A stretch of DNA of 64,000 bases. Origin: Blastocatellia bacterium (lineage in GTDB: Bacteria > Acidobacteriota > Blastocatellia > HR10 > J050). A model generated the notes under the pieces. The model was not told the origin of the DNA, did not search any database, and was given only the letters and a program-made list of their open reading frames with translations. This document shows, one piece after another, positions 52,522 to 63,656 of this stretch (position 1 is its first letter; every line of letters starts with the position of its first letter). The position numbers and the translations under genes are program-made. The DNA lies in the NCBI GenBank assembly GCA_025054955.1, contig JANWZE010000068.1:1-64000 (forward strand), read 5' to 3'.

Positions 52522-53397
52522 ATGGGATTTGAAGTGCGCGACTATTTTGATTTGATCCGTCTTTTGGAAGATCATCCGCAGTGGCGGGCTGAACTGCGCC
52601 GACTGCTGCTGACTGATGAGCTGCTGACGCTACCTGAATTGGTGCGAGAACTGGCCGAAGCCCAGCGCCGCACCGAACAGCGGGTTGAAGAATTGGCCGA
52701 AGCTCAACGCCACCTGGCCGAAGCTCAACGCCGCACCGAACAGCGGGTTGAAGAACTGGCCGAAGCTCAACGCCGCACCGAAGAAGCGCAGCGGCAGCTT
52801 GAGGAAGCGCAGCGACGAACTGAAGAACGACTCAACCAACTCACTGTCACTGTCGAACGACTTGCTGAAGAGGTCCGCAACTTACGGCTGGCTCAGCAAC
52901 AAACAGACGATCAAATTCGCAATCTGGTGCAGGCGGACAAGCAAATTGCTGATCGAGTTAACGAGCTGAGAGGTCAGATGCTGGAAATCAAATACCGTGA
53001 CCGAGCAGGAGCGTACTTCGGTCGGCTCTTGCGACGACCTCAGGTCGTATCACCGGATGTGCTTTGGGATGAAGTTGAACCTCACCTGTCACGGGATGAT
53101 TTCTCTGATGTGTTGTTGCTCGACTTGATCGTGCGCGGGCGGCCTATAAGCACGCCCGAAGCACCAGAGGTTTGGCTGGCTGTTGAAATCTCCGCTGTTG
53201 TGGATACAAATGATGTGACTCGCGCCCGACGACGAGCTGAGCTGCTGCGTCGTGCCGGCCAGCGCGTGATTCCCGTTGTTGCTGGTGAGCGCGCAACGCT
53301 CAGTGCTGAAGCCGAGGCGCGTCAGTATCACGTCGCTATGCTGCAAGACGGACGCGCGTTTCTCTGGGATGAGGCCTTGCATGAATGGACGCGCTAA
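52522..53397 (+). CDS. Coiled-coil protein with C-terminal PD-(D/E)XK-like domain
   Basis: About 291 residues from ATG 52522 (GGGAG upstream). The N-terminus (DYFDLIRLLEDHPQWRAELR and LLLTDELLTLPELVRELAEA) is typical of a family common in Chloroflexi, Cyanobacteria and hot-spring bacteria. Residues 45-150 are a near-perfect repeat coiled coil of A-E-A-Q-R-R-T-E-x-R-V-E-E-L units, mirrored by DNA repeats. The C-terminal domain has DVLLLDLIVRG and WLAVEISAVVDTNDVTRARR, then AGQRVIPVVAG, which fits a restriction-endonuclease-like fold, though ExS replaces the usual ExK. It may be a nuclease relative or a DNA-binding scaffold. Coil length probably varies by slippage. Confidence 0.72.
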   Translation: MGFEVRDYFDLIRLLEDHPQWRAELRRLLLTDELLTLPELVRELAEAQRRTEQRVEELAEAQRHLAEAQRRTEQRVEELAEAQRRTEEAQRQLEEAQRRTEERLNQLTVTVERLAEEVRNLRLAQQQTDDQIRNLVQADKQIADRVNELRGQMLEIKYRDRAGAYFGRLLRRPQVVSPDVLWDEVEPHLSRDDFSDVLLLDLIVRGRPISTPEAPEVWLAVEISAVVDTNDVTRARRRAELLRRAGQRVIPVVAGERATLSAEAEARQYHVAMLQDGRAFLWDEALHEWTR

Positions 53398-53503
53398 GTT
53401 CTCCATGTTAGTACACTCACCGGCGCTCACTGATGAACTATTGACAACAACTGACGAAGTTACCGCTCGAGCTGACGATCGCTGATCCGACTGCCGTCTA
53501 TCC

Positions 53504-53561
53504 GTTGCCTGCATATTCACTGACAGGATTCTGTTGCCGGCATATTCACTGACAGGATACA
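53504..53561. repeat. Perfectly phased tandem pair of 29-base repeats
   Basis: GTTGCC[TG]GCATATTCACTG followed by ACAGGAT occurs twice with exact 29-base spacing (53504 and 53533), between the coiled-coil gene and rsmD. The 196-base spacer also holds a TAGAAT box at 53580-53585. Confidence 0.8.
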
Positions 53562-53593
53562 CCGCTCTCGATCCCGTGCTAGAATGAACAAGG

Positions 53594-54145
53594 ATGCGCG
53601 TGATTGCTGGCCAATACAAACGACGAGTATTGATGGCCCCCAGAGGCCACACAACCCGGCCGATCCCGGACCGATTGAAAGAGTCGCTGTTCAGCATTTT
53701 GCAACCGTGGCTTCCTGGCGCGCGCGTGCTTGATCTGTGTTCCGGCAGCGGAGCAATGGGCATCGAGGCGTTGAGTCGAGGCGCCGCTTGGGTCACATTC
53801 GTTGACTCATCGAGCGAGGCTATTCGCGCTCTCAAGCACAATCTTAAAAGCCTGCGCATCGAATCAGGCTTCGCCGTTTTCTCCTGTGACGTGGACCTCG
53901 CATTGAGGCGATTAGAGCAGGCTGGCGAAACGTTCGACCTTGTCTTCTTTGATCCACCATACGCCTCTGATCTCTATTTGACGACACTGCCTATGTTGGG
54001 AACGGCCGCTGTGCTCAAGAGCGGCGCTATCGTCATGGTCATGCATCATGCCAAAAACTGTCTGGCACAAACCTACGGGCGACTTCAGCGTGGGCGCGAG
54101 CTTCGGCAGGGCGAGAACCAGCTCAGCTTCTATGTTCTGGATTGA
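53594..54145 (+). CDS. rsmD: 16S rRNA (guanine(966)-N(2))-methyltransferase
   Basis: 183 residues, the usual length. The start MRVIAGQYKRR, then TRPIPDRLKESLFSIL, is the typical RsmD opening (T-R-P-T/I-x-D-x-x-x-E-x-x-F). The SAM-binding loop is VLDLCSGSGAMGIEALSRGA, and the catalytic DPPY motif is in DLVFFDPPYASD. It makes m2G966 in the 30S subunit. A TAGAAT box ends 8 bases before ATG 53594, so the mRNA may be leaderless, although AAGG also precedes the ATG. Confidence 0.93.
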   Translation: MRVIAGQYKRRVLMAPRGHTTRPIPDRLKESLFSILQPWLPGARVLDLCSGSGAMGIEALSRGAAWVTFVDSSSEAIRALKHNLKSLRIESGFAVFSCDVDLALRRLEQAGETFDLVFFDPPYASDLYLTTLPMLGTAAVLKSGAIVMVMHHAKNCLAQTYGRLQRGRELRQGENQLSFYVLD

Positions 54146-54211
54146 CACCGGCTACGTGACTCACTACTCTTACAGCTTTGTTTTCACCACTACATCTTAC
54201 ACAAAGGATAG

Positions 54212-55831
<1,620 letters not shown>

Positions 55832-55936
55832 TAGTGGGCGGCTGGGTTCGTGGCTTGCGCAGCGCGAGTGGTTCTCTGCCACAAGAATCACGAGTGAGAA
55901 CCGAGGTCCCTTTTCACCACCACAACGAGGCATGAG

Positions 55937-56314
55937 ATGATCATTGGGATTGGAATTGACCTGATCGAAGTCCCCCGATTTGAACGGGCGATGGAACGGT
56001 ACGGCGAGCGATTCATTCGCCGTTTGTTCACGCCCGGCGAGATCGCTTATTGCCAACCAAAGGCCAGAGCGGTTGAGCATTTTGCCGCCCGCTTTTCCGC
56101 GAAAGAAGCGGCCTTGAAAGCCCTAGGCACGGGCAAAAGCCGAGGGATTCGCTGGACGGACGTGGAAGTGACCCGATTGCCAGGACAGCCCCCTCAGATT
56201 CAATTTCACGGAGAAGCGCTCAAGCGATTTGAATCGTTGGGCGCTAAACAGGTCGTCCTGACGATGACTCATACGGCACATTCGGCGATGGCCCAGGTCA
56301 TCATCGAAGGGTAA
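55937..56314 (+). CDS. acpS: Holo-[acyl-carrier-protein] synthase
   Basis: 125 residues. MIIGIGIDLIEVPRFERAM has the metal-binding Asp, and HFAARFSAKEAALKALGTG the second (Glu in the F-[SA]-x-K-E-A motif). A conserved end MTHTAHSAMAQVIIEG is typical. It transfers 4'-phosphopantetheine from CoA to acyl carrier protein in the cytoplasm. ATG 55937 follows groEL by 105 bases; a GAGGCATGAG sequence lies just upstream. The spacer to groEL shows nothing of note. Confidence 0.93.
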   Translation: MIIGIGIDLIEVPRFERAMERYGERFIRRLFTPGEIAYCQPKARAVEHFAARFSAKEAALKALGTGKSRGIRWTDVEVTRLPGQPPQIQFHGEALKRFESLGAKQVVLTMTHTAHSAMAQVIIEG

Positions 56315-56359
56315 GTGGCAGGTTGCCTCACCGGTGAATTGCTTTGGGGGAGGTGCTTA

Positions 56360-56418
56360 CGTCGTCGGTGACGACGCGGGAGAAACGATGAGCATGGACC
56401 ACAGGCGTTCCGCCTGTG
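56360..56418. repeat. Two perfect hairpins in the acpS-atpC spacer
   Basis: CGTCGTC/GACGACG with a 3-base loop (56360-56376) and CACAGGCG/CGCCTGTG with a 3-base loop (56400-56418). The second resembles the imperfect hairpin at 39367-39385. They lie between convergent genes and may end transcription. The remainder of this 328-base spacer is filled by element copy D. Confidence 0.6.
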
Positions 56419-56492
56419 CCACTGTTGTCAGACAAGAGTGGATTTTTCATTGCGTGACCTCGCCTTTTGTCCCTATGAGCTATCCGCTTCTC

Positions 56493-56587
56493 AGAGCGAT
56501 TTGTGAATGAGCTTTCCTGGGAGCGAACGCCGGCCTTTAGCCGGCAAAATGCGCGGCCCTGGACTAAAAGCAATTGAAAACCGCCCA
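56493..56587. mobile_element. MITE-like inverted-repeat element, copy D (opposite orientation)
   Basis: AGAGCGATTTGTGAATGAG at one end is the exact reverse complement of the right end of copy A. The other end AAAAGCAATTGAAAACCGCC is the reverse complement of the left part (GATTTTCAxTTGCxTTTAG). The centre differs and has its own hairpin (CCGGCCTTTAGCCGG). It lies 55 bases beyond the atpC stop. Confidence 0.7.
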
Positions 56588-56642
56588 AGGCGAGCGCCAC
56601 GCGATGGCGACCACGCGATACCATGCAGCGCAGCCCATCGAA

Positions 56643-57068
56643 TCACAGTTCAATGCCTTTCTCTTGTCCCTTTGTTGCCACCTGAAGCTGCACCAGCGCC
56701 TTTTGAAGTTTGGCCCGCGCGCGTACAAAATCAGCCTCCTGCTCTCCCAGTTTGAGTTCTCTCATGGCGTGTTCACGGGCAAGCCGGGCCCGCTCAATGT
56801 CAATCTCTTCGGGCATCTCGGCTTCGGTCGCCAGCACGGTGACTTTGTCAGGCGACACCTCGACGTAGCCACCGCTTATGGCCACCATCTGCTTTTGTCC
56901 ACCAACGTGGTAAGTCAACACGCCGGTCTCCAACATGCTGAGCAAGAGCGCATGCTCAGGCAACACACCCATCTCGCCGTTCAATCCGGGAACAGCAACG
57001 TCGTCCACCATCTCGTCCACGACCAGCCGCTCAGGGGTCACAATCACTAAATTGATTTGCTTCGCCAT
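56643..57068 (-). CDS. atpC: F-type ATP synthase epsilon subunit
   Basis: 141 residues. The N-terminal beta sandwich has LVIVTPERLVVDEMVDDVAV and PGLNGEMGVLPEHALLLSML; the C-terminal helical hairpin starts EIDIERARLAREHAM. It sits at the base of the F1 stalk and regulates rotation. It follows atpD, but the 218-base gap between them holds inverted-repeat element copy C, whose end lies only 12 bases from the atpC start. No good Shine-Dalgarno sequence is seen before ATG 57068 (AACAGACAAGT). Confidence 0.94.
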   Translation of the reverse strand: MAKQINLVIVTPERLVVDEMVDDVAVPGLNGEMGVLPEHALLLSMLETGVLTYHVGGQKQMVAISGGYVEVSPDKVTVLATEAEMPEEIDIERARLAREHAMRELKLGEQEADFVRARAKLQKALVQLQVATKGQEKGIEL

Positions 57069-57080
57069 ACTTGTCTGTTA

Positions 57081-57183
57081 TAGCGATTTTCAAATGCCTT
57101 TCCCCGGGGAGCGCCCCCATCTTGCGGGCTTATGCACGCTGGATGTGCACGCCCCAGCGGAGATTGATTCGCAAACCGCTCTA
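57081..57183. mobile_element. MITE-like inverted-repeat element, copy C, inside the atpD-atpC spacer
   Basis: Begins TAGCGATTTTCA after TA and ends GCAAACCGCTCT before AAG. The interior CATCTTGCGGGCTTATGCAC and AGATTGATTCGCAAACC match copies A and B. It occupies most of the spacer between two genes that normally are close together. Confidence 0.75.
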
Positions 57184-57286
57184 AGAATTCGCGGCTCCAG
57201 GAGTTCACCTTCAACACAGCAGGCGGGGAAGGACAACTGCTCATCTAGCCAAAGCGCCTGTACTCTCACCTTTGCCACTGCACTAC

Positions 57287-58699
<1,413 letters not shown>

Positions 58700-58807
58700 T
58701 CAACATGTCTCCTTAGATTGAAATGTGATGATCTTTGCGTTCAAACAAGGCCGCAAGTATAGCATACGCCCCCAAGCCCAACCAGACAGAGAAAAGGAAA
58801 AGCCGCT

Positions 58808-58842
58808 CCCACTTCTATTGCAGAGCGTCAACGCCAGTCAGC
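58808..58842. repeat. Degenerate copy of the ferredoxin gene 3' end
   Basis: CACTTCTATTGCAGAGCGTC followed by AACGCCAGTCAG nearly repeats CATTTCTATTGCAGAGTATC with AACGGCGACCAG (58882-58915), which covers the last codons and stop of the ferredoxin gene. Offset is about 71 bases. It is outside any gene. Confidence 0.65.
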
Positions 58843-58886
58843 CTCAGCTCTTTTGATGAGCCGGATTTTTGGCCTGGCTTCCATTT

Positions 58887-59324
58887 CTATTGCAGAGTAT
58901 CAACGGCGACCAGCGGACGTTGCTCATTGCAGCCGCCGCTGGCTTCCGCTCGCAGGACATCATCATGGCTCAGCGGGTGTTGCACAATGAGATACTCCCG
59001 GACTAACTGGCCACCAATCAGGTGTTCTTGAATGATTCGCTCTAAAACATCCGGCGTGCAGGAGTGATACCAAGCGCCTTCTGGATACACAACAGCGATC
59101 GGGCCGCGAATGCACACTTGCAGGCAATTGGCTTTGGTGCGATAAATCCCGCCGGCGCCGACCAAGTTTAACTCCTGCAATCGCCGTTTCAAATAATTCC
59201 ATGACTCCAGACTCTCCTCCTTAGTCGAGCATTTCGGTTTGGTTTGATCAGCGCATAAAAAAATATGCCGCCGAATCTTCGTCACGCCGACCGCTTCAAT
59301 CACCTTTTTCAGTTGTTCACTCAT
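58887..59324 (-). CDS. Thioredoxin-like [2Fe-2S] ferredoxin
   Basis: About 145 residues from ATG 59324. Cysteines [19 protein letters not shown] and [20 protein letters not shown] give the C-x(n)-C ... C-x3-C pattern of thioredoxin-fold 2Fe-2S proteins (NuoE-like/Aquifex Fd family). [20 protein letters not shown] is the usual tail, followed by an extra 35 residues. It is probably a small cytoplasmic electron carrier. It starts 8 bases after the NTF2-like gene and lies upstream of atpD in the same orientation. The partner is unknown. Confidence 0.85.
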   Translation of the reverse strand: MSEQLKKVIEAVGVTKIRRHIFLCADQTKPKCSTKEESLESWNYLKRRLQELNLVGAGGIYRTKANCLQVCIRGPIAVVYPEGAWYHSCTPDVLERIIQEHLIGGQLVREYLIVQHPLSHDDVLRAEASGGCNEQRPLVAVDTLQ

Positions 59325-59332
59325 AGTCACTC

Positions 59333-59830
59333 TCACAATCTTGCTTTAATCGCCCGTATCACAGTGCCGACAACGGGAATATGCTCAAACAACCCGCCGG
59401 CAGCATCCCAGTAATCGTGGTGGAAGACTACCTGGCCAGAGCTGTTAAACCGGATATGCGTCATTCCTCTGGAACAACACACTTGATTCGGCTTGAATTT
59501 TTTGAAGCGAATGCACATGACCCAACGGAAATAATAGTTCCCGTTCGACTCTGCCACGTCCAGCATTTCGACCGTGCATTCTTCAACCGCCCGCGCGCTT
59601 TTCAGGAAATACGCTTCGATCTGATCAATGCCGCTGATCTCTTTGAGTGTGTCATTCAAATACGCCTCAGCCGCATACACCTGACGGACTTTAGCGCGCA
59701 CGTTCTGTTCAGAAAGAACGGAGAAAAAATCCTTGAATCGCTCGATCGCAGCGGATTCGGCAGTGCTTCCCTTCTTGATCGTGCCGAGACGGCTTGGATC
59801 GGTCCTGATCAACGCCTCATCGTAATTCAT
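59333..59830 (-). CDS. NTF2-like/SnoaL-fold protein
   Basis: About 165 residues from ATG 59830 (ATG 59872 is possible). An alpha+beta cone fold is suggested by [35 protein letters not shown], the beta segment [16 protein letters not shown] and [23 protein letters not shown]. Such proteins are often annotated nuclear transport factor 2 family. No catalytic residues can be assigned. It is followed closely by the ferredoxin gene. Confidence 0.75.
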   Translation of the reverse strand: MNYDEALIRTDPSRLGTIKKGSTAESAAIERFKDFFSVLSEQNVRAKVRQVYAAEAYLNDTLKEISGIDQIEAYFLKSARAVEECTVEMLDVAESNGNYYFRWVMCIRFKKFKPNQVCCSRGMTHIRFNSSGQVVFHHDYWDAAGGLFEHIPVVGTVIRAIKARL

Positions 59831-60012
59831 CCGACTCACACCTGCGCCAAACTGAACCAGCGTAGCGCCCATTCAAATTGGACGCCGTTTTGTAGCATGG
59901 AATCAGGATGGCTTCAAGGACCCCCGATGCAAAATGATGGTTTTGAATGCTGAGGCTCCTGCCCCACAGGCGTTCATCGGTCGTGGCTGCACTAAGCAAC
60001 GTGACAAAAGCT

Positions 60013-60093
60013 CGGGGCGTTTTTGGAATGCTGCGACGTGTCGCCGCTTTGGCCGGAGGGCAGTGAGACGTCACCGCACTCCAAAACGTCCTG
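60013..60093. repeat. Long imperfect inverted repeat
   Basis: The left arm GGCGTTTTTGGAATGCTGCG continuing ACGTGTCGCCGC pairs with the reverse complement of the right arm GCACTCCAAAACGTCC preceded by GACGTCACC, giving arms of about 29 bases with a few mismatches. It dominates the 380-base gene-free stretch between the NTF2-like gene and tRNA-Asn; nothing else recognisable is there. Confidence 0.65.
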
Positions 60094-60252
60094 TCCTCCC
60101 AAATCTCCCAGAACGTTCGTCCAGCTACTTAGAAACAGCTTGAACGCGAGTGAAACAGAGTTGAAGCTAGCTGCGCTGGGATTAGCGAAGCTGCGGCAGC
60201 TTGTGGGAGCTACTGCACTGGGCTTGGGGGCGCCACAACAGGAGCAGAAGAA

Positions 60253-60328
<76 letters not shown>

Positions 60329-60361
60329 GCATGGAAAACTGCATGTTTCTCAGAAGCGGAC

Positions 60362-60390
60362 AAATTAGCAAACGGCCCATAGTCTGTCAA
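60362..60390 (-). promoter_or_regulatory. Sigma-70-type promoter of tRNA-Asn
   Basis: On the minus strand a perfect TTGACA is followed after 17 bases by TAATTT. The start is near 60355, 27 bases before the mature tRNA. Confidence 0.75.
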
Positions 60391-60391
60391 C

Positions 60392-60539
60392 CCTGATGAA
60401 CTTCACCCGCTGCGCGATTTTCGATGACCAACTTCACCCGCCGCGCGATTTTCGACAATGACGCGCGGCTTGCGCTCTGCTACGCACTCTCAACTCCGAC
60501 GAACTTCATCCACGCCCGATCCTCAACAATGACGCGCCG
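60392..60539. repeat. Three degenerate copies of the hslO 3' end
   Basis: Units at about 60392-60427, 60424-60467 and 60492-60539 share [CT]GA[CT]GAACTTCACCCG followed by CGCGATTTTCGA. Each resembles the plus-strand sequence over the last codons of hslO at 60563-60602 (CTGACGAATTTCGACCATCG followed by CCCGATTTTC). They lie between tRNA-Asn and hslO. Confidence 0.7.
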
Positions 60540-60560
60540 CCTGTACACCACCACACGCTG

Positions 60561-61496
60561 TCACTCCTGACGAATTTCGACCATCGCCCGATTTTCCCGG
60601 GCGAGGATCTCAGCCAGTGTTTCCTTAGGGATTTGATAGGCAGTATTGCAATAGTGACACACCATTTCGGCGCCGCCATCTTCCATTAACATGCTTTGCA
60701 GTTCGTTGGGATCAATCGCCGAAATGATCTTGACGGCGCGCTCATACGAACAGCTACAGGCGAACCGAACGGGCCTCTCTTCCAGGATGGTGAATTGAGC
60801 CTGTCCGAGGGCATCGCGGATGATCTGCCGAGGGCCGCTGCCTTGTCGGATCAACGTGGTGATGGCCGGAAGAGCGCGAATCGTCTCCTCCAATGAAGCA
60901 GCAATATCGTTGTCGGCGCCAGGCAATATCTGCACCAGAAACCCGCCTGCGCTTTCCACGACAAATCCTGCCGGTTTGGTTGGGACCAGTCGCACGCCGA
61001 GCGAAACAGCCGAAGGAATTTGCTCGGACTGCGTCAGGTAATAGGCTATGTCCTCGGCGATCTCGCCGGACACAATGGGAACGGACCCGCGATAAGCGTC
61101 TTTGTACACGCCCATCTCATAGAATCCACCTTCACGGATCACGTAGAGCATGCCACCGCCCACTATCCCTCCCACATCGAATTTACTATTGCCGTTCAGC
61201 GGCAAATCAATGGACGGATTTTGCACATAGCCGCGCACACGGCCATGCGCATCCGCATCAACGGTGATGCGCTTGATCGGACCAGTGCAATCAAAGATCA
61301 ACGTTAGCCGCTCCACATCTTTCAACATCGTGCTCAACAAAAGTCCGGCGGTTAACGCTCGACCGAGTGCGGCTGAGGCTGTAGGCGAGGTGTTATGACG
61401 TTGGACGGCTTCGTTGACAAGATTAGTCGTCACGGCGGCGACGCACCTGACCATGCCACCGTAAGCCATCGCATGGATCATCAGATCACTGTTCAT
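60561..61496 (-). CDS. hslO: Redox-regulated chaperone Hsp33
   Basis: 311 residues. The N-terminal domain contains LGRALTAGLLLSTMLKDVER and the GGxMLYVIRE core; the C-terminal zinc switch has FACSCSYERAVK (CxC) and MVCHYCNTAYQ (CxxC). All four zinc cysteines are present. Oxidation releases zinc and turns on holdase activity against aggregation. The gene start overlaps the S9 peptidase stop by 4 bases, so the pair is coupled. Confidence 0.95.
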   Translation of the reverse strand: MNSDLMIHAMAYGGMVRCVAAVTTNLVNEAVQRHNTSPTASAALGRALTAGLLLSTMLKDVERLTLIFDCTGPIKRITVDADAHGRVRGYVQNPSIDLPLNGNSKFDVGGIVGGGMLYVIREGGFYEMGVYKDAYRGSVPIVSGEIAEDIAYYLTQSEQIPSAVSLGVRLVPTKPAGFVVESAGGFLVQILPGADNDIAASLEETIRALPAITTLIRQGSGPRQIIRDALGQAQFTILEERPVRFACSCSYERAVKIISAIDPNELQSMLMEDGGAEMVCHYCNTAYQIPKETLAEILARENRAMVEIRQE

Positions 61497-63643
61497 CGTT
61501 GCGATCCTGAATGAACCTGCTTGCCAGATTCGTTGGGCAAACGTTGGCCGGTGGCGCGATCAAACACAGCGTTTCGCAGAAACTGCTCAGTCGTCCATGG
61601 CGGCGGCGCTCCGCCCAAGTAGCGATGAAACCATTCCAGGTGCGCTGTATAGTAGAGCGCCATTTCATACCAATTGGGCCAGTGCCCCGCGTTGGAGTAA
61701 ACGATCAATCGCGACGGCACATTCATCTTTTGCAAAGCGGTGAAAAACTGTAACGACTGCGTATACGGCACACGGTAATCGCGCTCGCCGGTAATGACCA
61801 GGCAGGGCGTCTTGAAGTTCTTGACGAAATTCGATGGCGACCACTTTTCGTAATGCTCAGAGTTCCACGGCTGCCCTTTGAGGTCCCACTCAGGAAACCA
61901 CAGCTCTTCCGTTGCGCCATAAAATGAACGCAGATCATACACACCCATCATTGCTGCCAATGCTTTGAATCGGTCCGTATGCCCTTGCATCCACATCATC
62001 ATGTAGCCGCCATACGACCATCCCATCGCGCCCATGCGGTTGCGATCAACGTATGGCAGCTTTTCCAGCGCGTCAGTCACTTTCATGAGGTCTTCATAAA
62101 CGCGTCCACCCCAATCGCCGGAAATGGCCGCCGTGAAGTCCTGACCATAGCCGGTCGAGCCGGTGGGATTGGCAAACGCGACAACATAGCCTGCGCCGGG
62201 ATAAACCTGCCAGTCGCCGCGAAACGCATCGGCCCACATTTGCTGCGGACCGCCATGCACATTGAGGATCAGCGGATATTTTTTGTTCGGATCGAACCCA
62301 TGCGGCTTGACGATAAACACATGAATCTTGACGCCGCCGGCGCCTTCAACCCACATAGCTTCCGCCGGTCGAATATCCACTTCATCGGCCACGCGCTGGT
62401 TGATGGCGCTCAGGCGCCTGACTTGCGTCACAGACCGACCGGCTAGATCGGCTCGGTAGATTTCGACCGGCTCGCCGACAGACCGGCGGATGTAGACGAG
62501 GTATCGTTCGCTTGAATCAAAATCGTATTCATCAATCGTCTTGTCTGCCAAAAGCTGCGTAATCGCCCCCGAATTGATGTCCAGCCGGTAAATTGGGTTC
62601 TGCCCTTCCACCGGCGCGGTAAAGTAGATTGTCTGTGAATCACGACCCCATTGAAAATCTTCAACCCAATTGCGGAACGATTCGGTCAATACGCGACTCA
62701 CGCCAGTCACCCGATCATATATCGCCAGACGAAAGAGATCAGATTCGTAGCCGGGTATTTTCTGGAGCCGATAAGCAATGAATCGGCCATTGGGCGAGTA
62801 TTTCGGACTGCCGTCGTAAGCAGGATTGGCGCTCGTAATGTTGCGCGGCTGAGCCTGCTTGTCTGTCAACGAGAGAATCCACAGGTCATTATTGGTCGAA
62901 GAGGCACGATCTTTATCGCGGTTGCATACATAAACCAGCTCCGAACCGTCGGGCGAGAAATCGTATTGCAGCGGCCCGCCAAGTTGAAATGGTGGAGCGT
63001 CAACATCGCCCGGTGTAACATCCCTGACCATCCCGGATTCCACCGACACCAGAAAAATATGCGTGCGAGTGCCGTCCTTCCAGCTCGCCCAATGACGATA
63101 GAGCAACTGGTCGGCTATGTGGGCATGCAGCGGTCCTCCTGACCATCGGTCGGCAATGCGTTTATTGCAGGCGTCGTCATCGCCGCATTCAGGATAGACA
63201 TCGGTCGAAAAGGCAATCCAGCGGCCATCGGGCGACCACAGCGGGTCAGCCACGCCCGTTGACAGACGAGTCAGTTGCCTGGCTTCGCCGCCATTGGTCG
63301 GCATCAGGTAGAGGTTAGCCGCGCCGTCTCGCGAGCTGATAAAGGCAATCCAGCGGCCATCGGGCGAAAATCGAGGCGATGACTCGCCTTTGTCACTGTG
63401 CGTCATCTGACGGGCGTTGCTCCCATCACTGTTCATCATCCACACGTGACTAACGCGTTTGGCGCGCGGCAAATCGGATGTCGTGAGGACGTACATGATT
63501 GATTGCCCATCAGGCGAAATCTGCACATCAGAAATCCCTTTGAGCCGATACAAATCTTCAATGGTGAACGCGCGTTTTTGCGCCTGAACAGAGCCAACGA
63601 GGAAGATCACCAGAAGCAGCGTTGAGAAGCGATAGCGGGTCAT
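61493..63643 (-). CDS. S9-family prolyl oligopeptidase/acylaminoacyl-peptidase-like, exported
   Basis: 716 residues. A signal peptide (FSTLLLVIFLVGSVQA) is followed by a beta-propeller with TolB-like repeats (SPDGRWIAFISSRDGAANLY, LWSPDGRWIAFSTD), then the alpha/beta-hydrolase domain: MGWSYGGYMMMWMQG (Ser), ITGERDYRVPYTQS (Asp) and YSNAGHWPNW (His). It should cleave short peptides in the periplasm. A Cys-containing loop (YPECGDDDACN) in the propeller may form a disulfide. It is coupled to hslO downstream. Confidence 0.93.
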   Translation of the reverse strand: MTRYRFSTLLLVIFLVGSVQAQKRAFTIEDLYRLKGISDVQISPDGQSIMYVLTTSDLPRAKRVSHVWMMNSDGSNARQMTHSDKGESSPRFSPDGRWIAFISSRDGAANLYLMPTNGGEARQLTRLSTGVADPLWSPDGRWIAFSTDVYPECGDDDACNKRIADRWSGGPLHAHIADQLLYRHWASWKDGTRTHIFLVSVESGMVRDVTPGDVDAPPFQLGGPLQYDFSPDGSELVYVCNRDKDRASSTNNDLWILSLTDKQAQPRNITSANPAYDGSPKYSPNGRFIAYRLQKIPGYESDLFRLAIYDRVTGVSRVLTESFRNWVEDFQWGRDSQTIYFTAPVEGQNPIYRLDINSGAITQLLADKTIDEYDFDSSERYLVYIRRSVGEPVEIYRADLAGRSVTQVRRLSAINQRVADEVDIRPAEAMWVEGAGGVKIHVFIVKPHGFDPNKKYPLILNVHGGPQQMWADAFRGDWQVYPGAGYVVAFANPTGSTGYGQDFTAAISGDWGGRVYEDLMKVTDALEKLPYVDRNRMGAMGWSYGGYMMMWMQGHTDRFKALAAMMGVYDLRSFYGATEELWFPEWDLKGQPWNSEHYEKWSPSNFVKNFKTPCLVITGERDYRVPYTQSLQFFTALQKMNVPSRLIVYSNAGHWPNWYEMALYYTAHLEWFHRYLGGAPPPWTTEQFLRNAVFDRATGQRLPNESGKQVHSGSQR

Positions 63644-63656
63644 CGAAGATCACCTC

